Below, in pieces: positions 1-7,822 of a DNA stretch of 64,000 nucleotides. Position 1 is the first letter of the stretch. Each line of letters opens with the position of its first letter. The position numbers and the translations under genes are program-made. Below the pieces are notes generated by a model. That model was not told the DNA's origin. It worked only from the letters and a program-made list of their open reading frames with translations, and did not search any database. This stretch comes from Pseudomonadota bacterium (GTDB lineage Bacteria > Pseudomonadota > Gammaproteobacteria > Acidiferrobacterales > UBA6901): assembly GCA_021785515.1 (NCBI GenBank), contig JAJYEX010000002.1, positions 22,836 through 86,835 on the forward strand, in the 5' to 3' direction.

Positions 1-150
1 CCCCGGCTGCTGCGTCTGCTCCAGCCCCGGCTGCTGCGTCTGCTCCAGCCCCGGCTGCTGCGTCTGCTCCAGCCCCGGCTGCTGCGTCTGCTCCAGCCCC
101 GGCTGCTGCGTCTGCTCCAGCCCCGGCTGCTGCGTCTGCTCCAGCCCCGG
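1..150. repeat. 24-bp perfect tandem repeat, at least 6 copies
   Basis: The 24-bp unit beginning CCCCGGCTGCTGCG is repeated without mismatch at 1, 25, 49, 73, 97 and 121, with a partial copy at 145. The unit is a multiple of three, so copy-number change would add or remove whole octapeptides without breaking the frame. The array continues past the window's left edge. Confidence 0.95.
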
Positions 151-167
151 CCAAGCAGGACCACTGA
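3..167 (+). CDS. C-terminal end of an Ala/Pro-repeat protein (partial)
   Basis: The reading frame is open from the window edge to TGA at 165-167. It encodes about six copies of the octapeptide PAAASAPA, then a short tail ending in KQDH. Only the C-terminus is visible, so no function can be assigned. Ala/Pro-rich tails occur on envelope, phasin-like and histone-H1-like bacterial proteins. Another frame of the same repeat is also open, but this one is preferred because its composition is typical of low-complexity linkers and it ends cleanly before a non-coding stretch. Confidence 0.55.
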   Translation, partial: PAAASAPAPAAASAPAPAAASAPAPAAASAPAPAAASAPAPAAASAPAPAKQDH

Positions 168-247
168 CGCCGCCGGGAGCTGGTTGACGCAGGGTCCTCG
201 CCGGGGGGTATGATCTGAACCTCCGGGCTCTGTCCCGAGCGACCACA

Positions 248-847
248 ATGCGCCACGTCAGCCGATATGCGGTTCGTGTCCTCGTGCTCACCGTTGCGCT
301 TACCGCAGTGGCGGGAAGTGCGGGGGCGAACGGCGCGGGGCTGACAGCCGCGCGCCTGGAGGGCCAGCCCATGAAATTCGCAATGAGCTCACCTGCGTTC
401 CGGTCATACGGTGAAATTCCGTCCCGGTATACCTGCGATGGAGAAGACGTGTCACCCCCGTTGAAGTGGAGCGGGATCCCGGCGGGGACTCGGAGTCTGG
501 CGCTGATTATGGAGGATCCTGACGCGCCGGATCCGGCGCACCCGACGATGATCTGGATACACTGGGTGCTCTACAACATTCCGCCCGGTACCGATGGGCT
601 GCCGGAAGACGCGCACGGTGCGGATCTGCCGCACGGTACGCGGGAGGGTCTGAATGACTGGAAGCGTCGGGGGTATGGAGGACCCTGTCCTCCGATCGGC
701 CGACACCGCTACTTCGCAAAACTGTACGCCCTCGACAGCGTACTGCCTGATCTGGTGCCGCCGACCAAAGCGGTGCTGGAGAAGGCCATGCAGGGACACA
801 TTCTGGCGCAACAGGAGCTCGTGGGAACCTATCAGCGTCGACGCTAG
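248..847 (+). CDS. Exported PEBP-family (YbhB/YbcL, Raf-kinase-inhibitor-like) protein
   Basis: The protein has 199 residues, with a signal peptide at about 1-27 (hydrophobic core followed by AGSAGA). The phosphatidylethanolamine-binding protein fold follows. Its ligand-site motifs are visible as DPDAPDP (residues 90-96), HWVLYNIP (105-112) and GGPCPP (144-149). Bacterial members are small and mostly of unknown ligand, and the signal peptide places this one in the periplasm. Translation could also begin at the internal Met-42 (MKFAMSSP), which would give a cytoplasmic form, but the upstream signal sequence is convincing. It stands alone and ends before a bidirectional terminator. Confidence 0.85.
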   Translation: MRHVSRYAVRVLVLTVALTAVAGSAGANGAGLTAARLEGQPMKFAMSSPAFRSYGEIPSRYTCDGEDVSPPLKWSGIPAGTRSLALIMEDPDAPDPAHPTMIWIHWVLYNIPPGTDGLPEDAHGADLPHGTREGLNDWKRRGYGGPCPPIGRHRYFAKLYALDSVLPDLVPPTKAVLEKAMQGHILAQQELVGTYQRRR

Positions 848-999
848 CCGAGGATATTGGCCCAGCCGGAAATCCCCGGCGCTTGGCGGTCGCGGAACCC
901 GTTCGCTGACCGAGTGCAGACGGGGCGGGGAGTCCGCGCCGATTGCCGGGAACGGTGAAGTCGTGATGTCTCCCGTGCAGACCCCGGAGTACGGACGAT

Positions 1000-1034
1000 A
1001 AAAAAGGCGGGCCCGCAACGGACCCGCCTTTTTT
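1000..1034. terminator. Bidirectional rho-independent terminator
   Basis: A GC-rich inverted repeat (GGCGGG / CCCGCC) is flanked by an A tract on the left and a T tract on the right, so it can end transcripts from both sides. It sits between the convergent PEBP gene and the HiPIP gene. Confidence 0.85.
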
Positions 1035-1087
1035 CAGCCCTGCATTCCCGCCCGCGTCCTGCCTATCCGGCGCGGACAGGACGAAGA

Positions 1088-1378
1088 TCAGGCCTTGGGT
1101 GCGAAGGCGATGCAGTAGCCGTGCGGGCTGATCGAGCCGGCCACAACCTTGCACGTTCCATTGGCCTTCGCGCTCGGTCCGGGAATGAACTGCATGCAGA
1201 GGCGGCACTCCTTGTTCCCGTTCGGGTGGTCGCGGTACTGCATCGCGGACTTCGGCACCTTGGCGGCCTGGGCTGCCTTAGTCACCAGCAGGCCCGGTAC
1301 CGCAGCGGCACCGGCTACCAGCGCGGCACCCTTGAGCAGCGAGCGGCGGGAAACCTTCTTGTCGGAACTGTCAGTCAT
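1088..1378 (-). CDS. hip: High-potential iron-sulfur protein (HiPIP)
   Basis: This is a 96-residue precursor with a twin-arginine signal (RR at 11-12, then a hydrophobic segment and AAQA cleavage region). The mature part has four cysteines at 58, 61, 76 and 89 in the C-x2-C...C...C spacing of HiPIP, which carries one 4Fe-4S cluster. HiPIPs are periplasmic one-electron carriers between the bc1 complex and a terminal oxidase or reaction centre, typical of purple and sulfur-oxidising proteobacteria. A strong GGAGGT ribosome site precedes the ATG. The gene lies downstream of petC on the same strand, so bc1 is the probable donor. Confidence 0.93.
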   Translation of the reverse strand: MTDSSDKKVSRRSLLKGAALVAGAAAVPGLLVTKAAQAAKVPKSAMQYRDHPNGNKECRLCMQFIPGPSAKANGTCKVVAGSISPHGYCIAFAPKA

Positions 1379-1546
1379 CTATCGTTACCTCCGTTGATTG
1401 TTTCAAATGCATCGGGTCGCGGTGATCTGGGATTGCGGATGCCGGATGGACCCGGGACACCCATTTCCGCATGTCAGCGTTACCCGCTTCTCTTTAGTCC
1501 AAGAGCTACCAAGAATAATCCTTATGCTGCTTGCGGTCCATGGACG

Positions 1547-1574
1547 CCCGGTACGCAGTCGCCTGTGTACCGGG
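1547..1574. other. 11-bp-stem hairpin between petC and the HiPIP gene
   Basis: Positions 1547-1557 and 1564-1574 pair over 11 bp (one G-U) around a 6-nt loop. There is no T tract on either side. It may stabilise the petABC mRNA 3' end or act as a weak terminator. The rest of the 250-bp gap (1379-1628) shows nothing I can name apart from the HiPIP ribosome site. Confidence 0.5.
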
Positions 1575-1628
1575 TCATATCCACCGTCCGGTCAGACCGC
1601 AGAAGGCATCTGCGGCGGCAGGAGTTTC

Positions 1629-2327
1629 CTATTTCCCGGTCTTGTCGTTTTTGTGGACGTCCTTCCAGTACTCCTTCTTGAGCAGATAGGCGAACAGGGA
1701 GAGCAGAATCAGCACTCCGAGAACGTAGGGCCCATCCGCGCGGCGCTTGAATATCGACGGATCGCTGGCGTAGCGCAGGAAGTCGACGATTTCCGCAACC
1801 TGTTTGTGGTAGACCGCCTGCGACTCAAGACCAGGCTGCATCAGCGTGCCGTCCTTGGCGTAGGTGCCACCCCACGGGGAAAGAATGTCGGGCATGGCCA
1901 CGTTCGGAAAGAGGTGATTATTCCACCCCGACGGCCGTTGCGGATCCCAGTAGAAGGAGGTCAGATAGGTGTATACCCAGGTCTTCCCCTGGGCGCGCAC
2001 GATATGGCTCAGGTTCGGCGGTGCTATGCCGAACCACTGCTTGGCCTCAGCCATGTTCATCGTGGGCGTCATGCCCTGCAGATAGTTGGCACCATCCGGA
2101 GTCATGATGTCCTTCTTGATCTGCGCCTCGGTCATGCCGAGTTCCACCAGGCGGTTGTAGCGCAGCGAACCCACCGAGTGGCAGGCACTGCAGTGCTCCG
2201 CGAAAAGTTTCGCCCCGGCGATGACCGACGGCTTGCTGAAGGAGAACTGCGGTGCCGCGAAGGCACAGCCCGTAGCGAGCCAGGCCGCGATGCCCGCAGC
2301 CGCGGAAACCAATGCTTTTTTCGTCAT
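1629..2327 (-). CDS. petC: Cytochrome c1 subunit of the bc1 complex
   Basis: The protein has 232 residues with an N-terminal signal peptide (cleaved near residue 25). It has one haem-binding site, CSACH at 46-50, and an axial-ligand candidate Met-145 in VAMPDIL. A C-terminal membrane anchor spans about 201-216 and is followed by a basic cytoplasmic tail. Cytochrome c1 passes electrons from the Rieske centre to soluble carriers such as cytochrome c4 or HiPIP. Its start overlaps the end of petB by four bases, and petA-petB-petC form one operon read leftward. Confidence 0.96.
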   Translation of the reverse strand: MTKKALVSAAAGIAAWLATGCAFAAPQFSFSKPSVIAGAKLFAEHCSACHSVGSLRYNRLVELGMTEAQIKKDIMTPDGANYLQGMTPTMNMAEAKQWFGIAPPNLSHIVRAQGKTWVYTYLTSFYWDPQRPSGWNNHLFPNVAMPDILSPWGGTYAKDGTLMQPGLESQAVYHKQVAEIVDFLRYASDPSIFKRRADGPYVLGVLILLSLFAYLLKKEYWKDVHKNDKTGK

Positions 2328-3532
2328 GACCTTACCCTTTCCGGCACCTTTCTGGTCGGCTCAATGGAACTGATTATCGGTAGCAGCAGGTAGAACCCGA
2401 TGTACAGGACTGCCCCCATGCGTTCTACGATGAAGTACTTCGGCAGTGGCGGCTGTTCGCCCACCCAGGCCAACGTAAAGAAGGTGATGGCCATGATGAT
2501 GATCATCACGCGGTACACCGGCCGGTAGCGCGATGAGCGGACCGGGTTGCGGTCAAGCCAGGGCAGCAGGAACGGAAGCGTGATCGCGAGTGCCATCAGT
2601 CCGATACCCAGGTACTTGTTCGGTATCGCCCGCAACATCGCATAGTACGGTGCCAGGTACCACGGAGGGGTCACGTCCGGCAGTGACACCATGGGGTTGG
2701 CCCGGAAGAACGTGGTGCGCTCCAGGAACACGCCATGCATGGTCGGGGCGTAGAAGATGATGGCGGCGAACACCGTCAGCCATACACCCACACCGAAGAT
2801 GTCCTTGACGGTGTAGTAGGGGTGGAACGGAATCCCGTCCAGGGGATGGCCGTCCGCGCCTTTCGTCTTCTTGATTTCGATCCCGTCCGGATTGTTCGAT
2901 CCGACCTGATGCAGAGCCAGTATGTGCATCACGATCAGGGCGGCGATTATCAGGAACCACAGCACCGCATGCAGCGCCAGGAACCGCTCCAGGGTCGCAG
3001 TGCCCACGCCTGGACCGCCTCGGGCGAGGGTGGTGAGTCCCGGCCCTACAAACGGGACCGCATGAATGATTGAGGTGATGACCTGCCCTGCCCAGTAGGA
3101 CAGATTGCCGAAGGGCAGCACATAGCCGAAAAACGCCTCACCCATCATCATGATGTAGGTCAGATAGCCGATGATCCACAGCAGCTCGCGCGGTTTGCGG
3201 TAGGAGCCGTAGAGCAGTCCGCGTCCGATATGCAGGTACAGAAGGATGAAGATCAGTGAAACGCCATCGACATGCATGTAGCGGATCAGCCAACCCCACT
3301 TGGTGTCGTACATGATCCCCTGCACCGAATTGAAGGCATCGGCGCTCGTCGGCACGTAATGCGCCATGAGCAGGAATCCCGATACCAGCTGCAGGGCAAT
3401 CATCAGCAGCAGCAGCGATCCCGTGTAGTAGAAGATATTGAAGTTTTTGGGAGCGTAGTATTCCGTCATGTGCTCGCGCATCAACTCGCGAGCCGGAAAC
3501 CGCTCGTTCAGCCAGTCACCAAACCTGCTCAT
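2324..3532 (-). CDS. petB: Cytochrome b subunit of the bc1 complex
   Basis: This 402-residue polytopic membrane protein binds two b haems and forms the quinol oxidation and reduction sites. The b-haem histidines are visible in RYMHVDG and YLHIGRG in the first half and in the LHAVLW...MHILALHQVGSNNP segment. The length is right for a non-split bacterial cytochrome b. The Qo-site PEWY motif reads PPWY here (in TPPWYLAPYY), so the Glu is missing, as in several other gammaproteobacterial cytochromes b. It lies between petA and petC in one operon. Confidence 0.96.
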   Translation of the reverse strand: MSRFGDWLNERFPARELMREHMTEYYAPKNFNIFYYTGSLLLLMIALQLVSGFLLMAHYVPTSADAFNSVQGIMYDTKWGWLIRYMHVDGVSLIFILLYLHIGRGLLYGSYRKPRELLWIIGYLTYIMMMGEAFFGYVLPFGNLSYWAGQVITSIIHAVPFVGPGLTTLARGGPGVGTATLERFLALHAVLWFLIIAALIVMHILALHQVGSNNPDGIEIKKTKGADGHPLDGIPFHPYYTVKDIFGVGVWLTVFAAIIFYAPTMHGVFLERTTFFRANPMVSLPDVTPPWYLAPYYAMLRAIPNKYLGIGLMALAITLPFLLPWLDRNPVRSSRYRPVYRVMIIIMAITFFTLAWVGEQPPLPKYFIVERMGAVLYIGFYLLLPIISSIEPTRKVPERVRS

Positions 3533-3564
3533 TTAGACCCTCCTCAAATTGCTCGTCGTTCCGG

Positions 3565-4185
3565 CTAGCACAGGTGCGCCTTCGCGTACATGTCCGTGAT
3601 GGTCACAACTTTCCCGTCTGCCGAAAAATCGTATTCGGGAACGGCCATGTTGTGAGGTGCCGGAGAGCCCTTGATCACGCGTCCGGACAGGTCGTACATC
3701 GATCCGTGACAGGGGCAATAGAAGCCACCCAACCACCACGGTGCCACGCTCGCCGGCTTCGGCCGGTAGTGCGGTATGCAGCACAGGTGGGTGCAGATCC
3801 GGACCATGACCAGCCATTCCGGTTTGCGCGCGCGATAGCGGTTGCGGCAGTAGGGAGGCTGCTGCGGTACGCTGCAATCCGGATCCTTCAGCAGTTTCTT
3901 CTGTTCCGCTTCGGCGAGCGTTGCAAGCATCGCGGGGGTGCGGTTGACGATGATGGCCGGCTTTTTCTGCCATGGCACCGTCACCTGCATCCCGGGCTCG
4001 ATCGGCGCGAGATTTACGGTGGTCGATGCCGCAGCTTCTTCCGCGGCCGTTGGCTCCATGCTCTCAACCATGGCAACCACTGTCGCGCCCGCTATTGCTG
4101 CGCCGACAACGGAAGTGGCCGCCGTCAGAAATCGGCGTCGGCCCGGGTTGGGTGCCTCGTTCGAATTTTCAATTGTCTCTGCCAT
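3565..4185 (-). CDS. petA: Rieske iron-sulfur protein of the bc1 complex
   Basis: The protein has 206 residues. A twin-arginine-type N-terminus (GRRRFL at 15-20) and a hydrophobic segment form an uncleaved Tat anchor. The 2Fe-2S site is complete: CTHLCC at 131-136 and CPCHGS at 157-162, giving Cys/His ligands plus the disulfide pair. The usual CTHLGC has an extra Cys (135) in place of Gly. The insert between the anchor and the cluster is longer than in mitochondrial forms. It is the first gene of the petABC operon. Confidence 0.95.
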   Translation of the reverse strand: MAETIENSNEAPNPGRRRFLTAATSVVGAAIAGATVVAMVESMEPTAAEEAAASTTVNLAPIEPGMQVTVPWQKKPAIIVNRTPAMLATLAEAEQKKLLKDPDCSVPQQPPYCRNRYRARKPEWLVMVRICTHLCCIPHYRPKPASVAPWWLGGFYCPCHGSMYDLSGRVIKGSPAPHNMAVPEYDFSADGKVVTITDMYAKAHLC

Positions 4186-4219
4186 ACGTTCACTTTCTCC
4201 TCAAACTGCGAACCATTGT

Positions 4220-4253
4220 CCGGTTACGGGATGTTGGAGCGCTCCCGTACCGG
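4220..4253. other. Strong hairpin upstream of petA
   Basis: CCGGTTACGGGA (4220-4231) can pair with TCCCGTACCGG (4243-4253) with a single bulged T, making an 11-bp stem. It lies between the end of the SDR gene and the start of petA on the minus strand. No T tract follows in either direction. It could be a transcript-processing or attenuating structure in the petA leader. Confidence 0.5.
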
Positions 4254-4256
4254 CCC

Positions 4257-5051
4257 TCAAGCATTCGATGCCCTGCCAGGCTGGCAGGAATCAGTATCGT
4301 GCGATTCGGTCAACCACTCGGCGGCCCGTACGACACTATCTGTCGCCGGTGTGTCCGGGTTCATAAGGTGCACATAGGCCGGCATCAGCTCATCGGGCAG
4401 CGGCCATGAGGCAAGCGGTGCGCCGGGGTGGGTCCGCAGACGCATGCCCGTGCGGGCCGGGCCGGGATCGAGGACATGCACCCGCAGCTCCGTATCACTC
4501 AGTTCCTTCGCCCACATGAAAGCCAGGTTGTTAAGCGCCGCCTTGCCGATGCCGTAGGCACCCCAGTATCCTTTCGGTGTCGCTGCGCATTCGTCCGTCG
4601 TGAATACGACAGTGCCCCGCCTGGCCGCCTTCAGCAGCGGCAGACAGGCTTGTGTCAGCAGGAACGGCGCCGTCAGGTTTACCCGCAGGGTCCGTTCCCA
4701 GTCATCCGCCGTGTGAAATGCCAGTGGCGTCAGCAGCTCCAGCTCAGCAGCATTGTGAAGCAGTCCTTCCAGGTGTCCCAGCCGGTCGCGAACGGTTGCC
4801 GCAAGCTCCTGGAAATCCCGTACCGAGGCGCCCGAGAAATCCATGGGGTACACCGCCGGCGTAGGCCCGCCCGCAGCCACAATCTCGTCGTACACCGCTT
4901 CCAGCTTGGGTATGGTTCTGTCCAGCAGGACGACTTCGGCTCCGTGGCGGGCAAACGCGAGGGCCGCAGCTCGGCCGAGGCCCTCGCCAGCACCTGTCAC
5001 CAGGATGGTTCGCCCTTCTAGACAGTTGGGCGGTGACGCATTCCGTGGCAT
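4257..5051 (-). CDS. YciK-like short-chain dehydrogenase/reductase
   Basis: The protein has 264 residues with a Rossmann fold. The NAD(P) glycine motif is TGAGEGLG (19-26), followed by the LHNAAE motif near 98-103. The catalytic Tyr-166 and Lys-170 are present in WGAYGIGK. Overall pattern and length resemble Escherichia coli YciK, whose substrate is unknown. The residue 13 before the Tyr, normally the catalytic Ser, is Asp-153. The start at 5051 is chosen because the Rossmann motif begins about 15 residues later. It lies between cytochrome c4 and petA, 15 bp after the cytochrome c4 gene. Confidence 0.8.
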   Translation of the reverse strand: MPRNASPPNCLEGRTILVTGAGEGLGRAAALAFARHGAEVVLLDRTIPKLEAVYDEIVAAGGPTPAVYPMDFSGASVRDFQELAATVRDRLGHLEGLLHNAAELELLTPLAFHTADDWERTLRVNLTAPFLLTQACLPLLKAARRGTVVFTTDECAATPKGYWGAYGIGKAALNNLAFMWAKELSDTELRVHVLDPGPARTGMRLRTHPGAPLASWPLPDELMPAYVHLMNPDTPATDSVVRAAEWLTESHDTDSCQPGRASNA

Positions 5052-5065
5052 GCCTAATCCGGATT

Positions 5066-5692
5066 TCAAAGCGTGCGGAGATAGGCAGCCACGGCGTTCA
5101 TCTGCGCCGGCGTCAACTTGGACGCGACTGTCCGCATGATTGCCAGCGGATCGTTGGCTCTCTGGCCAGACTGGAAGGCCGCGAGCTGTGCCGTCAGATA
5201 GGCCATATGCTGGCCGGCGAGCCGCGGGAACAGTGGCGGCAGACCGAGGCCGGTGGGACCGTGGCAGGCGGCGCAGGCCGGCAGTTGGTCGGTGGCGTCG
5301 CCGCCCAAATAAAGCTTGCGGCCGGCCGCAACCAGCTGGGCATTCTCGCCGGCGCCTGGCGCCGGCTTCTGGCTGGCGTAATACGCGGCTATTTGCGGGA
5401 TCTGGTTGGCGGGAATGGTCGCAGCCATGCCCCACATGATTGACTTTGCCATGGCGTCGGCCCGCGCGTGGCTTCTGAAATCATTGATCTGCTTTACCAG
5501 GTAGGGCGCGCCCTGAGCGGCCAAATCCGGAAATGTCGGGGACAACGATATACCAGTTGCGCCGTGGCAGGCTGCGCAGGTCGTGGCTGCGATTGCCGGC
5601 TCCTTGACCTTCATGGTGCTGCCATACGCGTTACCCGCCAGCAATGCTGCGCTTGCCGTAATGGCCAGCGCCTTGTATACCGCTTTCAACAT
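5066..5692 (-). CDS. Dihaem cytochrome c4
   Basis: The 208-residue precursor has a signal peptide (about 1-24) and two similar class-I cytochrome domains, with haem sites CAACH at 39-43 and 140-144. Methionine ligands are likely in the segments about 45 residues after each site (SIMWGMAA and PLAIMRTV). Cytochrome c4 is a periplasmic carrier linking bc1 to haem-copper oxidases. A sigma-54-type promoter lies 150 bp upstream, which is unusual for a respiratory cytochrome. Downstream genes on the strand are the SDR and petABC. Confidence 0.94.
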   Translation of the reverse strand: MLKAVYKALAITASAALLAGNAYGSTMKVKEPAIAATTCAACHGATGISLSPTFPDLAAQGAPYLVKQINDFRSHARADAMAKSIMWGMAATIPANQIPQIAAYYASQKPAPGAGENAQLVAAGRKLYLGGDATDQLPACAACHGPTGLGLPPLFPRLAGQHMAYLTAQLAAFQSGQRANDPLAIMRTVASKLTPAQMNAVAAYLRTL

Positions 5693-5851
5693 GGAACCCC
5701 CTCGTTACGTCCCGACCGTGTCACCGACAACAACCGATGCACTCCGGGAAACCGGATTGATGATTGCAAACCTGATGGATTATACGGGTTCGGGCGACGG
5801 CTTGCAGGGTTACTGTGGGCCGCCCAGTCCTTATCGTCCAGCGCACCGTAA

Positions 5852-5867
5852 GGCAATTTCTGTGCCA
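5852..5867 (-). promoter_or_regulatory. Sigma-54-type promoter of the cytochrome c4 gene
   Basis: Read on the minus strand the site is TGGCACAGAAATTGCC, with GG and GC separated by 10 bases. It matches the -24/-12 consensus TGGCAC(R)N4TTGC(W) except in the last base. It would start a transcript near 5840, giving a leader of roughly 150 nt. Confidence 0.7.
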
Positions 5868-5929
5868 GAGAATTTTTCCCGTAAAATCAAAACTCCGTGA
5901 CAATCCGCACAGATTCTAGTTGGTATAAT

Positions 5930-5957
5930 CCACCACTACAGGTGGACTACAACCACC
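5930..5957. promoter_or_regulatory. Alternating CCACC / GGTGG repeats, candidate enhancer site
   Basis: CCACC (5930), GGTGG (5941) and CCACC (5953) alternate with spacers ACTACA and ACTACAA, making two overlapping inverted repeats. They lie 63-90 bp upstream of the -24 element of the cytochrome c4 promoter, the distance typical of sigma-54 activator sites. A sigma-54 activator is encoded next door. Confidence 0.45.
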
Positions 5958-6424
5958 ACTTAAATACAAATCGTCTTCGGCGAAACGGGCAATACCGATA
6001 AGGTCACGGCATTCCAATTACTAAAGTAGTGCAGGGCGCTGCTACAAACCGGTTCCCGCGATCAAGGACAGGCTGTTGACCCTTAGTGATTATATAAGGA
6101 GACGGTCTGGATGTAGTTTAAGTGTTAGTCTGGCTAAAAATCAATCATCGAAACCGATGCAGGTTGTGGGTTGGGTTGGTGGAAGGTGACGTCCGACGGC
6201 AGAAGGCGGTCGCAGCATCCGGCCAGCACAATGCGGGCGCGCTATTTCTTAAGGATACGCGGTGTCTGTATGCAGCGGCTGCGATGGATGCATTGTCCAG
6301 CGCAGTGCGCATCCGCCACGCCCGTGGCCGGGGGGGGATGCTTCCCAGGGCCGGTCTCCCGCAGGCTTGCCCGGCTGCTGCCGGGAAACCCTGCCGTGCC
6401 CTGGGTGCAGCCAAGAACCCGCGA
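5958..6424. other. Intergenic stretch without a supported gene
   Basis: There is no convincing coding frame on either strand. An extended -10-like TGGTATAAT (5921-5929) on the plus strand overlaps the repeats above, and a GGAG ribosome-like site near 6099 is followed by ATG-TAG, which encodes nothing. The stretch separates the sigma-54 regulator's stop codon from the cytochrome c4 promoter region. Confidence 0.4.
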
Positions 6425-7822
6425 TCAGTGGTTAGGTCGGGACAGATTGTATTTCTGGATCCGGTAGCGCAGCGTCTCGCGGGTCGCCCCGAGGGCCCTC
6501 GCCGCCGCAGTCACATTGAAATTATTGCGTTCCAGGGCGCGCTGGATGATGTGCCGGTCCATGTCCTCCAGCGCCATGCTGCCATCCATGGGCAGCCACA
6601 GATGATCATTACTCGCAGTCACCGCAACCGCCGCTGACATGGAGGCGGTGCTGCGCAGCTGCAGCCACTGTTCAGGAAACACTTCCCCATCTGCAAACAG
6701 CACACAGCGTTCGACAACATTGCGAAGCTCGCGGACATTGCCTGGCCAGTCATGGGAATGCAGTTTCTGCTGCACGCCTGCCGGTACGAACTTGACCGAT
6801 TTCCCGGCCTTGGTGTTGAACTCGGCGAGAAACGCGGGAACCAGATCATTCACGTCCTCACGGCGTTCTCGCAGGGCTGGCAGATGCAGATGAAACACGC
6901 TCAGGCGATGAAACAGATCCTGACGGAAGCGGCCGGTGCTGACCAGCGATTCGAGGTCGCGATTGCTGGCGGCGACGATCTGGACCTCGACCTTGATTTC
7001 CCGGTCTCCGCCCAGCCGCCTTATCGTGCGGTCCTCGATGGCCTTGAGCAGTTTCGCCTGCAGATCCAGATCCATCTCACCGATTTCATCGAGGAACAGT
7101 GTGCCGCCGTGTGCCTGCTCGAGCAGTCCGCGGTGACGGCTGCGGGCACCGGTGAAGGCGCCAGCCTCGTGCCCGAACAGTTCCGATTCGAGCAGTTCAC
7201 GCGGCAGCGCAGCGCAGTTGAGTTCGATGAGCGGTCCTTCACGGCGTGCACCGCTGTGATGAAGTATGCGTGCCGCAAGTCCCTTGCCGGTACCCGTCTC
7301 GCCGCTGATTACCAGTGCGCTGAACGGCACGCGACTCAATTTGGACAGCATATTGCGCACTTCAGTGGCCGATTCGCTGTGCCCAAGAAACGACGAGACC
7401 GGATACCGGCGCGACTGTGCGGCGGCCTCATCCAGCAGGCGACGCTGTGCACGGCTGCTGCGCGCGGCGCCGGCTACGATCATGTCGAGCCGCTCCTGGT
7501 CGCATGGTTTTTCCACAAAATCGAAGGCGCCTAGGCGCAGCGCCCGCACCGAATCCGGTACGCTCCCGTAGGCGGTGAGCAGTATCCATTCCCCGCCAGC
7601 GCGCCGCCCCTGCATTTTTTCCAGAAGATCCAGCGCATTGCCGTCCGGCAGGCTCATATCCGACAGCACTACCAGGGGATCCACCGGTTGTTCCAGCAGC
7701 GCCCGTTCTGCGTGCGCCAGGGTTGTCGCGACCACAACTTCCCAGCCCTCATTCCGGTAATGGCGCGCCAGTTCCGAGCCGAGCAGCATCTCATCTTCAA
7801 TTACTAACAGGGTATCAGCCAT
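6425..7822 (-). CDS. Sigma-54-dependent response regulator (NtrC family)
   Basis: The protein has 465 residues. The receiver domain (1-120) has phospho-acceptor Asp-55 and Lys-105. The AAA+ domain has Walker A GETGTGKG (174-181) and the sigma-54 contact loop GAFTGA (221-226). A C-terminal Fis-type helix-turn-helix follows. ATG at 7822 is chosen over GTG at 7837 because GGAGAG sits 7 bases before it. It overlaps the end of the kinase gene by 8 bases, so the two form a pair. The target is unknown, and the nearby sigma-54 promoter of cytochrome c4 is an attractive candidate. Confidence 0.92.
   Translation of the reverse strand: MADTLLVIEDEMLLGSELARHYRNEGWEVVVATTLAHAERALLEQPVDPLVVLSDMSLPDGNALDLLEKMQGRRAGGEWILLTAYGSVPDSVRALRLGAFDFVEKPCDQERLDMIVAGAARSSRAQRRLLDEAAAQSRRYPVSSFLGHSESATEVRNMLSKLSRVPFSALVISGETGTGKGLAARILHHSGARREGPLIELNCAALPRELLESELFGHEAGAFTGARSRHRGLLEQAHGGTLFLDEIGEMDLDLQAKLLKAIEDRTIRRLGGDREIKVEVQIVAASNRDLESLVSTGRFRQDLFHRLSVFHLHLPALRERREDVNDLVPAFLAEFNTKAGKSVKFVPAGVQQKLHSHDWPGNVRELRNVVERCVLFADGEVFPEQWLQLRSTASMSAAVAVTASNDHLWLPMDGSMALEDMDRHIIQRALERNNFNVTAAARALGATRETLRYRIQKYNLSRPNH

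Noticed and set aside
1-150. CRISPR-like array
   Set aside because: The repeats are head-to-tail without spacers and encode a regular octapeptide, so it is a tandem repeat.
452-1208. Long minus-strand reading frames opposite the PEBP gene
   Set aside because: They overlap a well-supported gene, have no family match and no good ribosome site. High GC content makes such frames common.
5936-6120. Possible riboswitch (cyclic-di-GMP type) or small RNA with an extended -10
   Set aside because: Short hairpins and a TGGTATAAT are present, but the conserved core bases of known riboswitches are not, and no gene follows on the plus strand.
6122-6637. GTG-started plus-strand frame of 171 codons
   Set aside because: Its second part is antisense to the sigma-54 regulator, its composition is not protein-like, and no family is recognised.
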